From Paraburkholderia edwinii (lineage in GTDB: Bacteria; Pseudomonadota; Gammaproteobacteria; Burkholderiales; Burkholderiaceae): DNA of 64,000 nt. The stretch covers positions 1-64,000 of the forward strand of contig NZ_CP080096.1 in assembly GCF_019428685.1 (NCBI RefSeq). Direction: 5' to 3'. The position numbers and the translations under genes are program-made. Shown here in pieces: positions 17,962-28,400 of this stretch. The notes under the pieces are model-generated. The model made no database searches. It was not told where the DNA came from and worked only from the letters and a program-made list of their open reading frames with translations. Numbering within the stretch: the stretch's first letter is position 1; every line of letters starts with the position of its first letter.

Positions 17962-18599
17962 TGCTGTGTCGATGCAATGCCGCAGCGTCGCGCGAAATCG
18001 ACGAGATCGACCAGCGTTTCGACGGCGAGCTTCTGCAGGATGCGCGTTTTATGGCTGCTGACCGTCTTGTTGCTGATGAACAGCGCCTCGCCGATCGACT
18101 TGTTCGACATACCCTTCGCGAGCATCTGCAAGACAATCAATTCCTTGTCCGATAGCAGCTCGAGCTTTGCCTGCTCGTTGAGCTCCCCGACAAGCGGTGC
18201 GACGATCGTGCCCGACGTAACCGGAAACACGCTATAGCCGGACAATATCGCCTCCACGCCGCGCACGATCTCGCTGATGTCCTGCGTCTTGCTGACGAAG
18301 CCTTGCGCCCCTGCACGCACCGCGCGCTGTACGAAGGTCGGCGTGTCATGGCCTGACAGGATCATGACCCGTATGTGCGGATGTGCAAGCCGCAGACGCG
18401 GAATCACGTCGAGACCGTTGATGCGCGGAATATCGAGGTCGAGGATCGCGAGATCGGGTAAATACTGACGAGTCAGTTCGACCGCTTCCTGACCGTTGCC
18501 TGCCTCTACCACGTCTTCAATATTAGCTACCTGCGTCAGATGCGTTTTGATGACGAGGCGCAATGCCGGGTGATCGTCCACGATCATAACCATAGTCAT
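17958..18599 (-). CDS. NarL/FixJ-family response regulator
   Basis: A 213-residue transcription regulator: receiver domain (about 1-120; VDDHP acidic pair, phosphoacceptor D54 in LAILDLDIP, conserved K in FVSKTQ) and a LuxR-type HTH (about 145-205; ELIVLQMLAKGMSNKSIGEALFISNKTVSSHKTRILQKL). Closest in style to BvgA/EvgA/FimZ regulators. The start is the ATG at 18599, placed 6 nt after GGGAGAA; an in-frame TTG at 18614 overlaps that site and is rejected. Coupled to the HPt gene and convergent with the Tad operon, so pilus control is plausible but not shown. Confidence 0.88.
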   Translation of the reverse strand: MTMVMIVDDHPALRLVIKTHLTQVANIEDVVEAGNGQEAVELTRQYLPDLAILDLDIPRINGLDVIPRLRLAHPHIRVMILSGHDTPTFVQRAVRAGAQGFVSKTQDISEIVRGVEAILSGYSVFPVTSGTIVAPLVGELNEQAKLELLSDKELIVLQMLAKGMSNKSIGEALFISNKTVSSHKTRILQKLAVETLVDLVDFARRCGIASTQQ

Positions 18600-19044
18600 G
18601 CTCTGTTCTCCCAAATTATGTTTTTATGAATCTTCCGTTTCAACGAAACGCCGAGGACGCGCTTATCCGAAGACCTGAATATTTATCACGTGCAATCTGG
18701 CGTCCGGTCATAAAGATTCATTGCTGCTTGCTCGATGCTTTATGCATCACCCATGTGTCAGTCCCGCATTTGGAACTTCATCGTTTCCACGCTAAGCGTT
18801 GCCGTTTTCACGAAGGTTCGAGGATAAACAGGTTGACGCGCGCAAAGTCCAGGAAATTTCCCGGCGTTTTGTCGGATTCGTCAGCTGTTGAAATTTCGCA
18901 TGGGCGTGCGTGCCCGCAAGATCACAGGATGTGAGCAGGACATGCGTCAGCGTTGCAGTCGCGCCGGCAGCAGGCTCGGTGCGACGTTAAGCAATGCGCA
19001 ATATAAAGGAGGGAAATGAGCGGCGATGCGCCACGAAGCCCGGC
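18600..19044. other. Intergenic stretch upstream of the response regulator
   Basis: About 445 bp of lower GC without a convincing gene. It contains the promoter region of the leftward regulator/HPt pair and the 3' side of the leftward ABC operon. No clear terminator hairpin with a T-run was seen. A strong AAAGGAGGGAA before an ATG at 19016 on the plus strand is noted under rejected items. Confidence 0.4.
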
Positions 19045-19890
19045 TTACGCGCGTACCGCGCGCGCCGCATTGCGGCCGCGCAGCCACTCGAGCGCCAGCA
19101 GCAGACAGGTCGAAAAAACGATCAGGATAGTGGCGAGCGCCGCGATCGTCGGGCTGATGTTCTCGCGAATGCCCGTGAACATCTGGCGCGGCAAGGTCGT
19201 CTGATCGGCGCCCGCCAGAAACAGCGTGACGACGACTTCGTCGAACGACGTCGCGAACGCGAACAGCGCGCCTGAAATCACGCCCGGCGCGATGACCGGC
19301 AGCGTGATGCGAAAGAACGTCTGCAGCGGATTCGCGCCGAGCGACAGGCTCGCGCGCACAAGGTTGAAGTTAAAGCCCTGCAATGTCGCCGCGACCGTCG
19401 TCACGACAAACGGCACGCCAAGCGCGGCATGCGCCATGATCAAACCCGCATACGTATTCGCGAGCCCAAGCGGCGCAAAGAACAGATACATGCCGACGCC
19501 AACCACCACCACCGGCACGATCATCGGCGAGATCAGCACCGCCATCAGCAACGCCTTGCCGCGAAAATTCGCCTTTGTGAGGCCGATTGCGGCAAGCGTT
19601 CCGAGCACGGTGGCAAGCACGGTCGCCGAGGGCGCCACGATAAAGCTGTTTTTGGCGGCCATGCGCCATTCGTCGGAGGCGATCAGGTTCTGGTACCAGC
19701 GCAATGACCAACCCGGAATCGGATAGACGAGGAACGTGCTCGACGAAAACGACAACGGCACGATCGCGAGCACCGGCAACACCAGATACAGCAGCGTGAC
19801 CACGGCAAGCGCGCGCAACGTGAAGTACCACACGCGCTCGATCAGCGACGTGTGCGGCGCGAACATCGGTTTGGCGAATTTTGTCGTCAT
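19045..19890 (-). CDS. Polyamine-type ABC transporter permease (PotC-like)
   Basis: A 281-residue inner-membrane permease with six predicted helices and the binding-protein-dependent transport loop (RASLSLGANPLQTFFRITLPVIAPGVISGALFAFATSFDEVVV), which docks with the ATPase. It is similar in layout to PotC/YdcV: N-terminal helix near 28-50, periplasmic WYQNL segment, core helices from 70 to 260. Last gene of the potA-potD-potB-potC-like operon; it starts 26 bp after the PotB-like gene. Confidence 0.9.
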   Translation of the reverse strand: MTTKFAKPMFAPHTSLIERVWYFTLRALAVVTLLYLVLPVLAIVPLSFSSSTFLVYPIPGWSLRWYQNLIASDEWRMAAKNSFIVAPSATVLATVLGTLAAIGLTKANFRGKALLMAVLISPMIVPVVVVGVGMYLFFAPLGLANTYAGLIMAHAALGVPFVVTTVAATLQGFNFNLVRASLSLGANPLQTFFRITLPVIAPGVISGALFAFATSFDEVVVTLFLAGADQTTLPRQMFTGIRENISPTIAALATILIVFSTCLLLALEWLRGRNAARAVRA

Positions 19891-19916
19891 CGCGGCGGTT
19901 TCCCGTGTGTTCCCCT

Positions 19917-21188
19917 TCAGCTGAGACTGACCTGCGAGCGCGTGAAGCGCCCGTAAATCACGTACAGCACGAGCGTCGCGGCGAGCAACAGCGCACCGAG
20001 GGCGCAGGCCATGCCCCAGTTGATCGTCACGTTCGTGAAATACGCGACGTAATAGCTGACCATCTGGTCGTTCGGACCGCCAAGCAGCGCGGGCGTGATG
20101 TAGTAGCCGATCGCGAGAATGAACACGAGCAGCGCGCCCGCGCCGACGCCGGGATAGGTTTGCGGCACATAGACGCGCCAGAACGCCGCAAACGGATGGC
20201 TACCGAGCGAAATCGCCGCGCGCTGATACGAAGGCGGAATCGACTTCATCACGCTATAGAGCGGCAGGATCATGAACGGCAGCAGAATATGCGTCATCGA
20301 GATATACACGCCGACGCGGTTAAACAGCAGCGCGAGCGGATCGTGAATCAGGCCGCTGCCGATCAGCGCCTTATTGATCAGGCCTTCATTCTGCAGAATC
20401 ACGATCCACGCGGCGACGCGCACGAGTATCGACGTCCAGAACGGAATCAGCACGAGGATCATCACGAGATTCGCGCGGCGCTCAGACAGGGTGGAGATCC
20501 AGTACGCGAGCGGATAGCCGAGTAGCAGCGCGCAGAGCGTCACGACGAAGCCGATCACGAAGGTGCGCGCGAACACCGCGAGGTAGATCTGCTGATCGGG
20601 ATTGGTCGGCATGATGTGGCCGAACGCGTCCTGCCGGTGATCGAGTGACGCAAGCAGATAGAACGGCGAATACAGGCCGCCGTTCTTTGCAATCGCATGC
20701 CAGTATTTGACGTCGCCCCAGCGGTCGTCGATGTCGAGAATCTTCGCGCGAATCTCCGCGGCAGGCAGCGCGTGGCCCGCATCGTCGACGAGCGGCATCG
20801 CGCGCGCGGTCTTCGCGACGAGCGAGCGATAGCCCGGTATTTCGGTGTTAAGCCGCCGTGCGAGCGCGCCCATGGCGTCGCCGTCGGCGACGACGGTCAG
20901 GTCGGCGGCGAGCGCGGCATACGCTGCATCGCTGGGCGGCGACTTCAGATCCCAGTCGCGCAGCGCGGCGCCCGTGCGCGGCAAGGCCGTGGCGATTTCC
21001 GGATTTTGCACGGCGCGCGTAAGCAGCGCGCCGATCGGCACGACGAAGATCAGCAGCAGGAAAATCGCGAGCGGCGCGATCAGCAGCAGCGCCATCACGC
21101 GCTTGCGCGCTTCGGCCGCCTTCAGTTCACGCTTGAGCTTGCCCGCGGATTCAGGCGTCGAATCCGCGGCGATCGTGATCGTCGTCAT
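19917..21188 (-). CDS. Polyamine-type ABC transporter permease (PotB-like) with large insertion
   Basis: A 423-residue permease, about 130 residues longer than typical PotB. Helix 1 (about 33-58) is followed by a soluble, probably periplasmic, region of roughly 150 residues rich in Ala/Asp before helices resume near 215 (VFARTFVIGFVVTLCALLLGYPLAYW). The ATPase-docking loop is present (YQRAAISLGSHPFAAFWRVYVPQTYPGVGAGALLVFILAIGYY). Partner of the downstream PotC-like gene. The insertion could contact the binding protein; that is inference. Confidence 0.88.
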   Translation of the reverse strand: MTTITIAADSTPESAGKLKRELKAAEARKRVMALLLIAPLAIFLLLIFVVPIGALLTRAVQNPEIATALPRTGAALRDWDLKSPPSDAAYAALAADLTVVADGDAMGALARRLNTEIPGYRSLVAKTARAMPLVDDAGHALPAAEIRAKILDIDDRWGDVKYWHAIAKNGGLYSPFYLLASLDHRQDAFGHIMPTNPDQQIYLAVFARTFVIGFVVTLCALLLGYPLAYWISTLSERRANLVMILVLIPFWTSILVRVAAWIVILQNEGLINKALIGSGLIHDPLALLFNRVGVYISMTHILLPFMILPLYSVMKSIPPSYQRAAISLGSHPFAAFWRVYVPQTYPGVGAGALLVFILAIGYYITPALLGGPNDQMVSYYVAYFTNVTINWGMACALGALLLAATLVLYVIYGRFTRSQVSLS

Positions 21189-21268
21189 GCTTTATCCCAT
21201 GCCGCACTACGCCGGCTTGCCGCATCAACGGTTAGCCGGCGTAGGTGGCGCAAAGTCCGCTTCCTCAC

Positions 21269-22339
21269 TTACTTCGAGGCCCACGAACCAAATCGCTGCT
21301 CGAGTTCGTCGCCGTGATCGGTCCAGAACGTCAGATTCTGCAGCACCGCGTTCTTGCCGTTGGCCGGCGAATTCGGCAGATTCGCGAGCGTCTTCGCGTC
21401 GAGCGCCTTGATCGCCGCTTCGTTGACGGGCCCGTACGCGATATGTTTTGCGTACGCCTGCTGCGGCTGCGACGAAATCGAATACGCGATGTACTGCTCG
21501 GCCAGCGCCTTGTTCGGCGTGCCCTTCGGCATCGCCCAATAGTCGAGGTCGTAAATGCTGCCGTTCCACACCACCTTGAGGTTCTTGCCTTCTTTCTGCG
21601 CGGCATCGATGCGGCCGTTATACGCGGTCGACATCACAACGTCGCCGGCCACGAGAAACTGCGGCGGCTGCGCGCCCGCCTCCCACCACTGGATATTCGG
21701 CTTCAGTTCGTCGAGCTTCTTGAACGCGCGATCCTGGCCTTCTTTAGTAGCGAGCACCTTGTACACGTCTTTCGGCGGGACGCCATCGGCCATCAGCGCG
21801 AACTCGAGGTTGTAGCGCGCGCCTTTACGCATGCCGCGCTTGCCCGGAATCTTCTTGACGTCCCAGAAGTCGGCCCAGCTCGCAGGCGCGGTCTTCAGCT
21901 TGTCCGCGTTGTACGCCAGCGCGGTCGACCACACGAAAATGCCGACACCGCACGTTTGCGGCGCTTCCGGAATCAGCTCGGACTTCTTGCCGATCTTCGA
22001 CCAGTCGAGCTTTTCGTAAAGGCCTTCGTCGCAGCCGCGGCCGAGATCGCCCGATTCGACTTCCACGACATCCCAATTCACATGCTTTGCTTCGACCATC
22101 GCCTTTACTTTGGCCTGCTCGCCGTTGTATTCGACCGCCGTCACCTTTGCGCCGGTCTTCGCTTCGAACGGCTGGTTGAATGCAGCCTTTTGCGCATCGC
22201 CGTTCGCGCCGCCGAAGTTCACCACCGTCAATTCCGCTGCTCCCGCGTGAACGGAGGCGAGTGCGGCAATGGATGCGGCAACGGCTGTGATAACTGAACC
22301 GATCGCGATTGCACTGCGCGCTTGCCCGCTTTTTTTCAT
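21269..22339 (-). CDS. ABC transporter substrate-binding protein (PotD-like)
   Basis: Periplasmic solute receptor of 356 residues. The signal peptide ends around residue 35 (VHAGAAELT), followed by a PotD/PotF-like fold (LTVVNFGGANGDAQKAAFNQPFEAKTGAKV, WDVVEVESGDLGRGCDEGLYE, GAQPPQFLVAGDVVMSTAYNGRI). The ligand is probably a polyamine or related cationic compound, but the residues visible do not settle which. The ATG at 22339 has GAGGAGG 6 nt upstream. It lies between the ATPase gene (126 bp) and the permease genes (80 bp). Confidence 0.88.
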   Translation of the reverse strand: MKKSGQARSAIAIGSVITAVAASIAALASVHAGAAELTVVNFGGANGDAQKAAFNQPFEAKTGAKVTAVEYNGEQAKVKAMVEAKHVNWDVVEVESGDLGRGCDEGLYEKLDWSKIGKKSELIPEAPQTCGVGIFVWSTALAYNADKLKTAPASWADFWDVKKIPGKRGMRKGARYNLEFALMADGVPPKDVYKVLATKEGQDRAFKKLDELKPNIQWWEAGAQPPQFLVAGDVVMSTAYNGRIDAAQKEGKNLKVVWNGSIYDLDYWAMPKGTPNKALAEQYIAYSISSQPQQAYAKHIAYGPVNEAAIKALDAKTLANLPNSPANGKNAVLQNLTFWTDHGDELEQRFGSWASK

Positions 22340-22465
22340 GATGACCTCCTCGTTTATTGATGGTCTGCCTGGACAGAGTCTTACGTGAATGCGATCAATG
22401 GTTTTGTTGTTTTACTGCTGCGCTTACCGCGCTTATCTGAACGCTGAACGCGCCGTGCAAACACA

Positions 22466-23557
22466 TCACGCGAAGACGCGCAGATGCTCGGGCGCAAATT
22501 CCAGCGCGACCGGTGCGCCTGGCGCAAAGCGTTCGATCGCCTCGGTACCGAGCGGCACCTTGACGAAGCACTCGTCCTGCTGCGGCAAACCGCAGCGCAT
22601 CCGCACGTGATCGCCGAAATAGATGAGGCCGCGCGCCTCGCCGGCCAGTGCATTCGGGCCGGGCTGCAAACCATTCTGCGCAAGCTTCATGCGTTCGGGC
22701 CGAATGCAGGCGACGGCCGGCGTGCCCGCCTGGGCGCCACCGATATTGCGCCCCACGAGCCGCGTGCCGTCGACCAGGTGAAACTCGCAGTAGTCGCCGT
22801 CGACCTGCGCGATCGTGCCGCGCAAGCGGTTGCTGTCGCCGATAAAGTTCGCGACAAACTCATTGCACGGCGATTCGTAGAGGCGATCCACCGAATCGAG
22901 CTGTTGCACGATGCCTTTGTCGAACACCGCGACGCGGTCCGACATCGTCAATGCTTCGCCCTGGTCGTGCGTCACGTAGACGAAGGTCACGCCGAGCTTT
23001 TCATGCAGCGATTTCAGTTCGTACTGCATGTGTTCGCGCAGCTGCTTATCCAGCGCGCCGAGCGGTTCGTCCATCAGCACGAGCTTCGGTTCGAACACGA
23101 GCGCGCGAGAGAGCGCGATACGCTGCTGCTGCCCGCCTGAGAGCTGCGCCGGATAGCGTTTCGCGAAGCTCTCCATGCGCACCATCTTTAGTGCGTGATT
23201 GACGCGTTGGGCGCGCTCCTCGGCGGAAAGCTTGCGGACGGTCAGCGGATACGCGACGTTCTGCTCGACCGTCAGATGCGGAAACAACGCATAGTTCTGG
23301 AAGACCATGCCGATGTTGCGCTTGTGCGGCGGCACCGTATTGAGCAGCGTGCCGTCGAGCCAGATTTCTCCGCCGGTCGGAAATTCGAAGCCCGCGAGCA
23401 TCATCAGGCAGGTGGTCTTGCCAGAACCCGACGGGCCGAGCAGCGTGAGAAATTCGCCCTGGTAGATATCCAGATCGAGTTGCTTGACGACGAGCGTTTC
23501 GCCGTCATACGTCTTGCGCACGCCTCGAAAACTGACGATCACGTCTGCGGTTTTCAT
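22466..23557 (-). CDS. ABC transporter ATP-binding protein (PotA-like)
   Basis: Cytoplasmic ATPase of the importer, 363 residues. Walker A GPSGSGKTT at 41-49, Q-loop in VFQNYALFPHLTV near 86-98, signature LSGGQQQR at 139-146, Walker B LVLMDE at 159-164 and the switch His in YVTHDQGEA. A C-terminal TOBE-type regulatory domain (about 245-360; IGDSNRLRGTI, ACIRPERMKL) is typical of PotA/UgpC-like subunits. First gene of the leftward operon, with AAGGAG 9 nt before the ATG. Transcribed divergently from the MocR-type regulator. Confidence 0.93.
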   Translation of the reverse strand: MKTADVIVSFRGVRKTYDGETLVVKQLDLDIYQGEFLTLLGPSGSGKTTCLMMLAGFEFPTGGEIWLDGTLLNTVPPHKRNIGMVFQNYALFPHLTVEQNVAYPLTVRKLSAEERAQRVNHALKMVRMESFAKRYPAQLSGGQQQRIALSRALVFEPKLVLMDEPLGALDKQLREHMQYELKSLHEKLGVTFVYVTHDQGEALTMSDRVAVFDKGIVQQLDSVDRLYESPCNEFVANFIGDSNRLRGTIAQVDGDYCEFHLVDGTRLVGRNIGGAQAGTPAVACIRPERMKLAQNGLQPGPNALAGEARGLIYFGDHVRMRCGLPQQDECFVKVPLGTEAIERFAPGAPVALEFAPEHLRVFA

Positions 23558-23743
23558 GTGGGCTGTCTCCTTGGCGCACCGGCCGCCTGGTTGTACGTAG
23601 TGTCTGCGGCGCCGGTCGACTTTTTGAGTCTAATCCCGGCTGTGGCTCCGTCGCCAGCAGGGGATTGCATTGATTGCGTGATCCAATATAGCCGGTTACG
23701 GTTCCACCTTATGGAACCATTTCATTATTCCGGATAGAACCAC
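23558..23743. promoter_or_regulatory. Shared promoter region of ABC operon and MocR regulator, with palindrome
   Basis: The divergent region carries a perfect inverted repeat at 23700-23718: GGTTCCA, 5-bp spacer, TGGAACC. A further related half-site (AGAACCA) lies at about 23737-23743, next to the regulator start, and a partial one (GGTTAC) at about 23694. MocR/GabR regulators usually bind repeated half-sites in such regions, so this is a likely site for repression of the regulator or control of the importer. Binding is inference. Confidence 0.55.
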
Positions 23744-25405
23744 TTGGACACGGTCATCCTGTCGGATTGGCTTGCCGTACGCCTCGCTACGCGCCGCGAT
23801 CGCGGCGATGCCGAGCCCGTGTACCGGCAGCTGCTGCGGCTTTTGCAGCAGGCCATTCTGACGGGTCAGCTGCCGCCCGGCACAAAGCTGCCGAGTTCGC
23901 GCACGCTCGCGTCCGATCTCGGCATTGCGCGCAACACGGTGCTGCACGTTTATGACCAGTTGACCGCCGAAGGCTATGTGCTGTCGACCACCGGCAGCGG
24001 AACCTATGTCGCCGACACGCGGCCGGACTGCCGCGCGGTCAATGCGCGCAAAACGGCGGTGACGGGCCACCCGGTCGTCGACGCGGCGCGCACGCCCGAT
24101 TTTGGGGAATCCGAAGCACCCGGCACCATTGCCGCCCATGCGGAAGCAGACCCCGAGGCGGCTCAGCGCACGTCCGACGCCGCTCATCCGTCGCCGCCCG
24201 CCGGCGCGCGCGAGCTTTCCACGCGTGGCGGCCGATTGATCCGCGAGGCCGGCGTGTCGCTGAAACAGTGGGGCGCGTTTATGCCCGGCGTGCCCGACGT
24301 ATCCGAGTTTCCCGCTCGCACATGGAGCCGTTTGCAGGCGAAGCTGTGGAAGCAGGCTCATCCCGACCTGCTGACCTATGCGCCCGGCGGCGGCTATCGT
24401 CCGCTGCGGCGCGCGCTCTCCGACTATCTGCGCGTCGCGCGTTCGGTGAACTGCACGCCGGACCAGATCATCATCACGACTGGCATTCATCAGTCGATAG
24501 ACCTCGCGGTGCGCCTGCTTACCGACGTCGGCGATCGCGCGTGGGTTGAAGAGCCCTGCTATTGGGGTGTGCGCAGCGTGCTGCAATCGTCGGGGCTGAC
24601 GCTTGCGCCGGTGCCGGTCGACGACGAAGGGCTCAACCCGCGTGAATCCGATTTGCGCGCGCCGCCGAAAATCGCATTGGTGACGCCGTCGCATCAATAT
24701 CCGCTCGGCATGGTGATGAGCCTCGCGCGCCGCCGCACGCTGCTCGAATATGCGAAGCAGCATGGCGTGTGGATCATCGAAGACGACTACGACAGCGAAT
24801 TCCGCTACGGCAGCCGGCCGCTTGCCTCATTGCAGGGTCTGGACGATGCGGGCCGTGTGATCTACGTGGGCAGTCTCGGCAAGATGCTGTTTCCGGGGCT
24901 GCGGATCGGCTACATGATCGCGCCCGAAGATCTCGTCGATACATTCAGAACCGGTGTGGCCGAACTGTATCGCGAAGGTCAGCTGATGCAGCAGGCCGTG
25001 TTGACCGAATTTATTATGGATGGCTATCTGACGTCGCACGTGCGCCGCATGCGTGCGCTGTACGGCGAGCGGCGTCAGATGCTGATCGACGCGATCACCG
25101 CGCGTTTCGGCGACTCGCTGCCCGTAATGGGCAACGAAACCGGTTTGCATTTCGTGCTGGGCTTGCCTCGGCATGCGAACGATCGCGCGGTGGCGGCGGC
25201 TGCGTACGACGCCGGCGTGATCGTTCGGCCGCTTGCGGCGTATTACAGCGGCGAAGTGGTGGCAAAAGCGGCAGCGCAACGCGGCTTGCTGCTCCGTTAC
25301 GCGTGCGTGCCGAACGAGAAAATCGGGCCCGCGTTCGCGAAACTCGCGCAGGTCATCGAGCAAACCGCCTTGCAACCGCTACAGGCGTCCTCGCACGCGG
25401 CGTAG
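23744..25405 (+). CDS. MocR/PdxR-type GntR regulator with aminotransferase domain
   Basis: A 553-residue transcription factor. GntR winged-helix DNA-binding domain at about 25-95 (YRQLLRLLQQAILTGQLPPGTKLPSSRTLASDLGIARNTVL), a long linker of about 90 residues, then a type I aminotransferase fold with probable PLP lysine K380 (GSLGKMLFPGLRIGYM) and EDDYDSEFRYG. Such proteins sense amines or amino acids through PLP, fitting the divergent polyamine-type importer. The best start is a TTG at 23744, since the only upstream in-frame region hits a stop; no strong ribosome site is visible. The start overlaps a putative operator half-site. Confidence 0.88.
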   Translation: MDTVILSDWLAVRLATRRDRGDAEPVYRQLLRLLQQAILTGQLPPGTKLPSSRTLASDLGIARNTVLHVYDQLTAEGYVLSTTGSGTYVADTRPDCRAVNARKTAVTGHPVVDAARTPDFGESEAPGTIAAHAEADPEAAQRTSDAAHPSPPAGARELSTRGGRLIREAGVSLKQWGAFMPGVPDVSEFPARTWSRLQAKLWKQAHPDLLTYAPGGGYRPLRRALSDYLRVARSVNCTPDQIIITTGIHQSIDLAVRLLTDVGDRAWVEEPCYWGVRSVLQSSGLTLAPVPVDDEGLNPRESDLRAPPKIALVTPSHQYPLGMVMSLARRRTLLEYAKQHGVWIIEDDYDSEFRYGSRPLASLQGLDDAGRVIYVGSLGKMLFPGLRIGYMIAPEDLVDTFRTGVAELYREGQLMQQAVLTEFIMDGYLTSHVRRMRALYGERRQMLIDAITARFGDSLPVMGNETGLHFVLGLPRHANDRAVAAAAYDAGVIVRPLAAYYSGEVVAKAAAQRGLLLRYACVPNEKIGPAFAKLAQVIEQTALQPLQASSHAA

Positions 25406-25414
25406 CGGCACCCG

Positions 25415-28400
25415 CTATTTCAATCCGAAATCCACCCGCGTGGTCGGACCTTTATCGTTGATGCCGCTTGCGTCGAGCTTCGGTGCGACGATAAAAACGC
25501 GGCTGCTGTCGATCTTGCCGTCGAAGTATTGCTGCACCGCCTGCGCGCGGCGCTGCGCCAGATTGCGCAGGCTCGCTTCGTTGATCGGCGCATGTTCGGC
25601 GAGCGCGTTTTTCATCTCGTCGTCGGGCAGCGTCTTGGTCATGCCGATGAAATTGGACGGCTTCTTGAAGTCGGCATCCTTGTACGCCTTCGTCAGGTAC
25701 TTCTGATATTCCTTCGGATCAACGGTTACGCTCGACGTGTCGACGCTCTCGCCGTTGCCGACCACGTCCTTGAGCTTCTGCTGCTTGACGAGGCGGTCGA
25801 CGTAACGCGTGCGCAGCGCCGGTTCGTCGACGGCCGGATCGACGCGGCCGATCAGGTCGATGCGCACCGACGGCTTGTCGGACAGCGCCTTCGCGATCGT
25901 ATCGAGCTTCTGGTCGGCCGCATCGGAAAGCTTCGCCGAGCCCGCATCGAATTGCACGTAACCGTAGTCATCGGCGCTATGGCCGCCGCCGAATGCATGC
26001 GCGAGCAGCGAGAACGGCGCGGCCACGGCCTTCTGAAGCAGGTTCAGCACCGCGCGCCAGATCAGGCCGCCGATGCTGAACTCCGGATTGTCGAGCGATC
26101 CGGACACCGGAATATCGACGTCGATTTCGCCGCGCGAGTTTTTCAGCAGCGCGATCGCGAGCTTCACCGGCAGTTTCGTGGCAGTGTCGTTATCGACGTG
26201 ATCGCCGAACGTCAGCTGATCGATAAACAGGTGGTTGTTCGCGCTCAGCTGATTGTTTTCGAGCTTGTAGTGCAGATCGACGTTGAGCTTGCCCTTCGTG
26301 ATCGGATAGCCCGCGTATTTCGCCGAATACGGTGTGAGATTCGTCAGCTCGATATCGTGCGCGGTCGCGGTCAGATCGAGTTCGGGCTTCGCGATCAGCG
26401 GATTGACCGTGCCGCGTATCGAGAGCGGTCCGTTCGCGGCGAGTTTCGCGGCGATGTCGACGGGCGCGGGCGTCGTCGATTGCGTGCCGAAGGCGCCGAC
26501 CGTGCCGTGGATCGCCACGAGGTTCGCCGTGTAGTTCGGCTTCACGAAGTTGTCGGTGTACGTGACGCGGCCGTTTTGCAGCACTAGTTGGCCGAAGCGC
26601 ATTCTCACCGGCGCGCTTGCCGAGGCGGTTTGCGCGGTCTGTGCAGTCTGGGGCTTGCCGCCGTGCGCGGCAGGTGCCGCAGCGGCCGTGTGCGGCGCCG
26701 ACGCAGACGCGGATGCAGCCGCTGCCGTCGCTGCGTTGGCCGTTTGTCCTACGCTGGCCGGCGTGCTCGCGGCGGCCGTGGCCGCTGGGGCGGCATTCGC
26801 GTCGCTCGCTACCTTGACCTCAGCCGTCGCGGGCGGTGTCAGCGGAATCGGCTCTTTGCCATCCTTTTTGTCGTCGTGCGTAAGCGAGTGCGCACCGCCG
26901 TCGCCGGACTTCGCGACGACGTCGCTCAGGTTCAGCTTGCCCTGCGCATCGAGCAGCACGCGGCCATAGAAATCGGAAAACGTCACGCGCGACGCATCGA
27001 CGTCGGTGCCGCGCGCGTCGTAGTCCGCCTTCAGATTGGTCAGCGCGAGCGAGCGCCAGCCCGCGAACGGACCGGACGTCGCCTTGTCGAGCATGCGCAC
27101 ATCGACGAGTGCCGCGTCACCGCGATACGACGCCTTCAGTCCGCCGCCCGACTTGCCGTGTGCGACAGGCTCGTCGGCCAACGCGACGTCGCCTTTCGCG
27201 TTGAGCAGCGCGCTGGCAATCGTCGCGTTGAGCTTGCTGCCGAAGTACGGCTCGAACGCTGCCGCGTCGAGCCGGTTCGCATCGAGCTTCAATGCGAGCT
27301 TGAGCGGCGACGCGGTGACGTCGCCGCTCACACCGAGCGTGCCCTTCCTGTTGACGGTCGCCTGCAGGTCGATCGGCAGCGGTTTGGTCAGGTCGTCGCT
27401 GATCTGCTGCACTTTCAGTTGCAGCGGCGCGAACGCGACCTTGACCGGGCGCGCGGTCGAGTTGTCGGTAAAGGTCGCCGAGCCGTCTTTCAGGTTCAGT
27501 GCGCCGATCGTGTAGTGCCATGCGGGCCCGGCTTCCTGCGCCTTTTTCACCGCGTGGATCGCCGTGCGCTCCTGCGCTTCCTGATGCGGTGGACCGGCGA
27601 GCGATAGCAGATCGATATCGCCGTTCTTCTCGCGCGTCGCGTCGATCGACAGACCGCTCACATCGATGCTGTCGATGTCGGCCTTGCGCGCGCCGACGTC
27701 GACATCCTTCAAGGCTACGTGCCCTTGCGCAAGCGCGATGGCGGGCTGCTTCACGCCGCGCGCGGCAACTTTGAGCGATTGCAGATCGAGCGTGCTCGCG
27801 CCGACTTTCAGCGCGGGCGGCGATTGCGCCCAGTTCGCGCTCAAGCCGACACTCGCGGTCAGCGTTCCGTCGAGCACCTGCGCGGCGGTCGCGGTATCGA
27901 GGTACGGCTGCAGCGGCGGCAATGAGATCGACTTCAGATCGAGCTTCACGTCGGCGGTCTTCGCGACCATGCCGAACGTACCGGCTGCGTTCAGCGTGCC
28001 GCCATCGTTCTTCGACTTCAGATTGAGCGCGTAGCGCGCCGGTGTCTTCGCGATCGACGAAAAGTCCGTCAGCGACATGCCGACGTTCGTCAGCGTCGTC
28101 GTGACCGGGCGCGATGCAGCGGCGTCGGCGAGCTCGACGGTGCCGTCGCTGAGTGTGAAGCGTTTGATGGCGAGGTCGAGCGGCGGAGCGGCCGTGGCCG
28201 CCTCGGTGGCGGTCGGCGCGGCGGGTGCACTGGCTGCGGCTTGTGGGGCCGATGCAGAGGTCGATGCCGATGCAGAGGTCGATGCCGATGAGGCGGCGTT
28301 AGGCGCGCTCGCCGCGAGGTTCGTCGCGGTACTTGCGGCGGCGCTTGCCGGGGCCGCAGCCGCGCCCGCACCCGCATTCGCCGCCGGCTGCGCGGCAAAC

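Noticed and set aside
19005..19204. Strong AAAGGAGGGAA ribosome-like site and ATG on the plus strand opening 62 codons
   Set aside because: Most of the frame is antisense to the 3' end of the permease gene and has shadow-like composition; kept only as a low-probability small gene.
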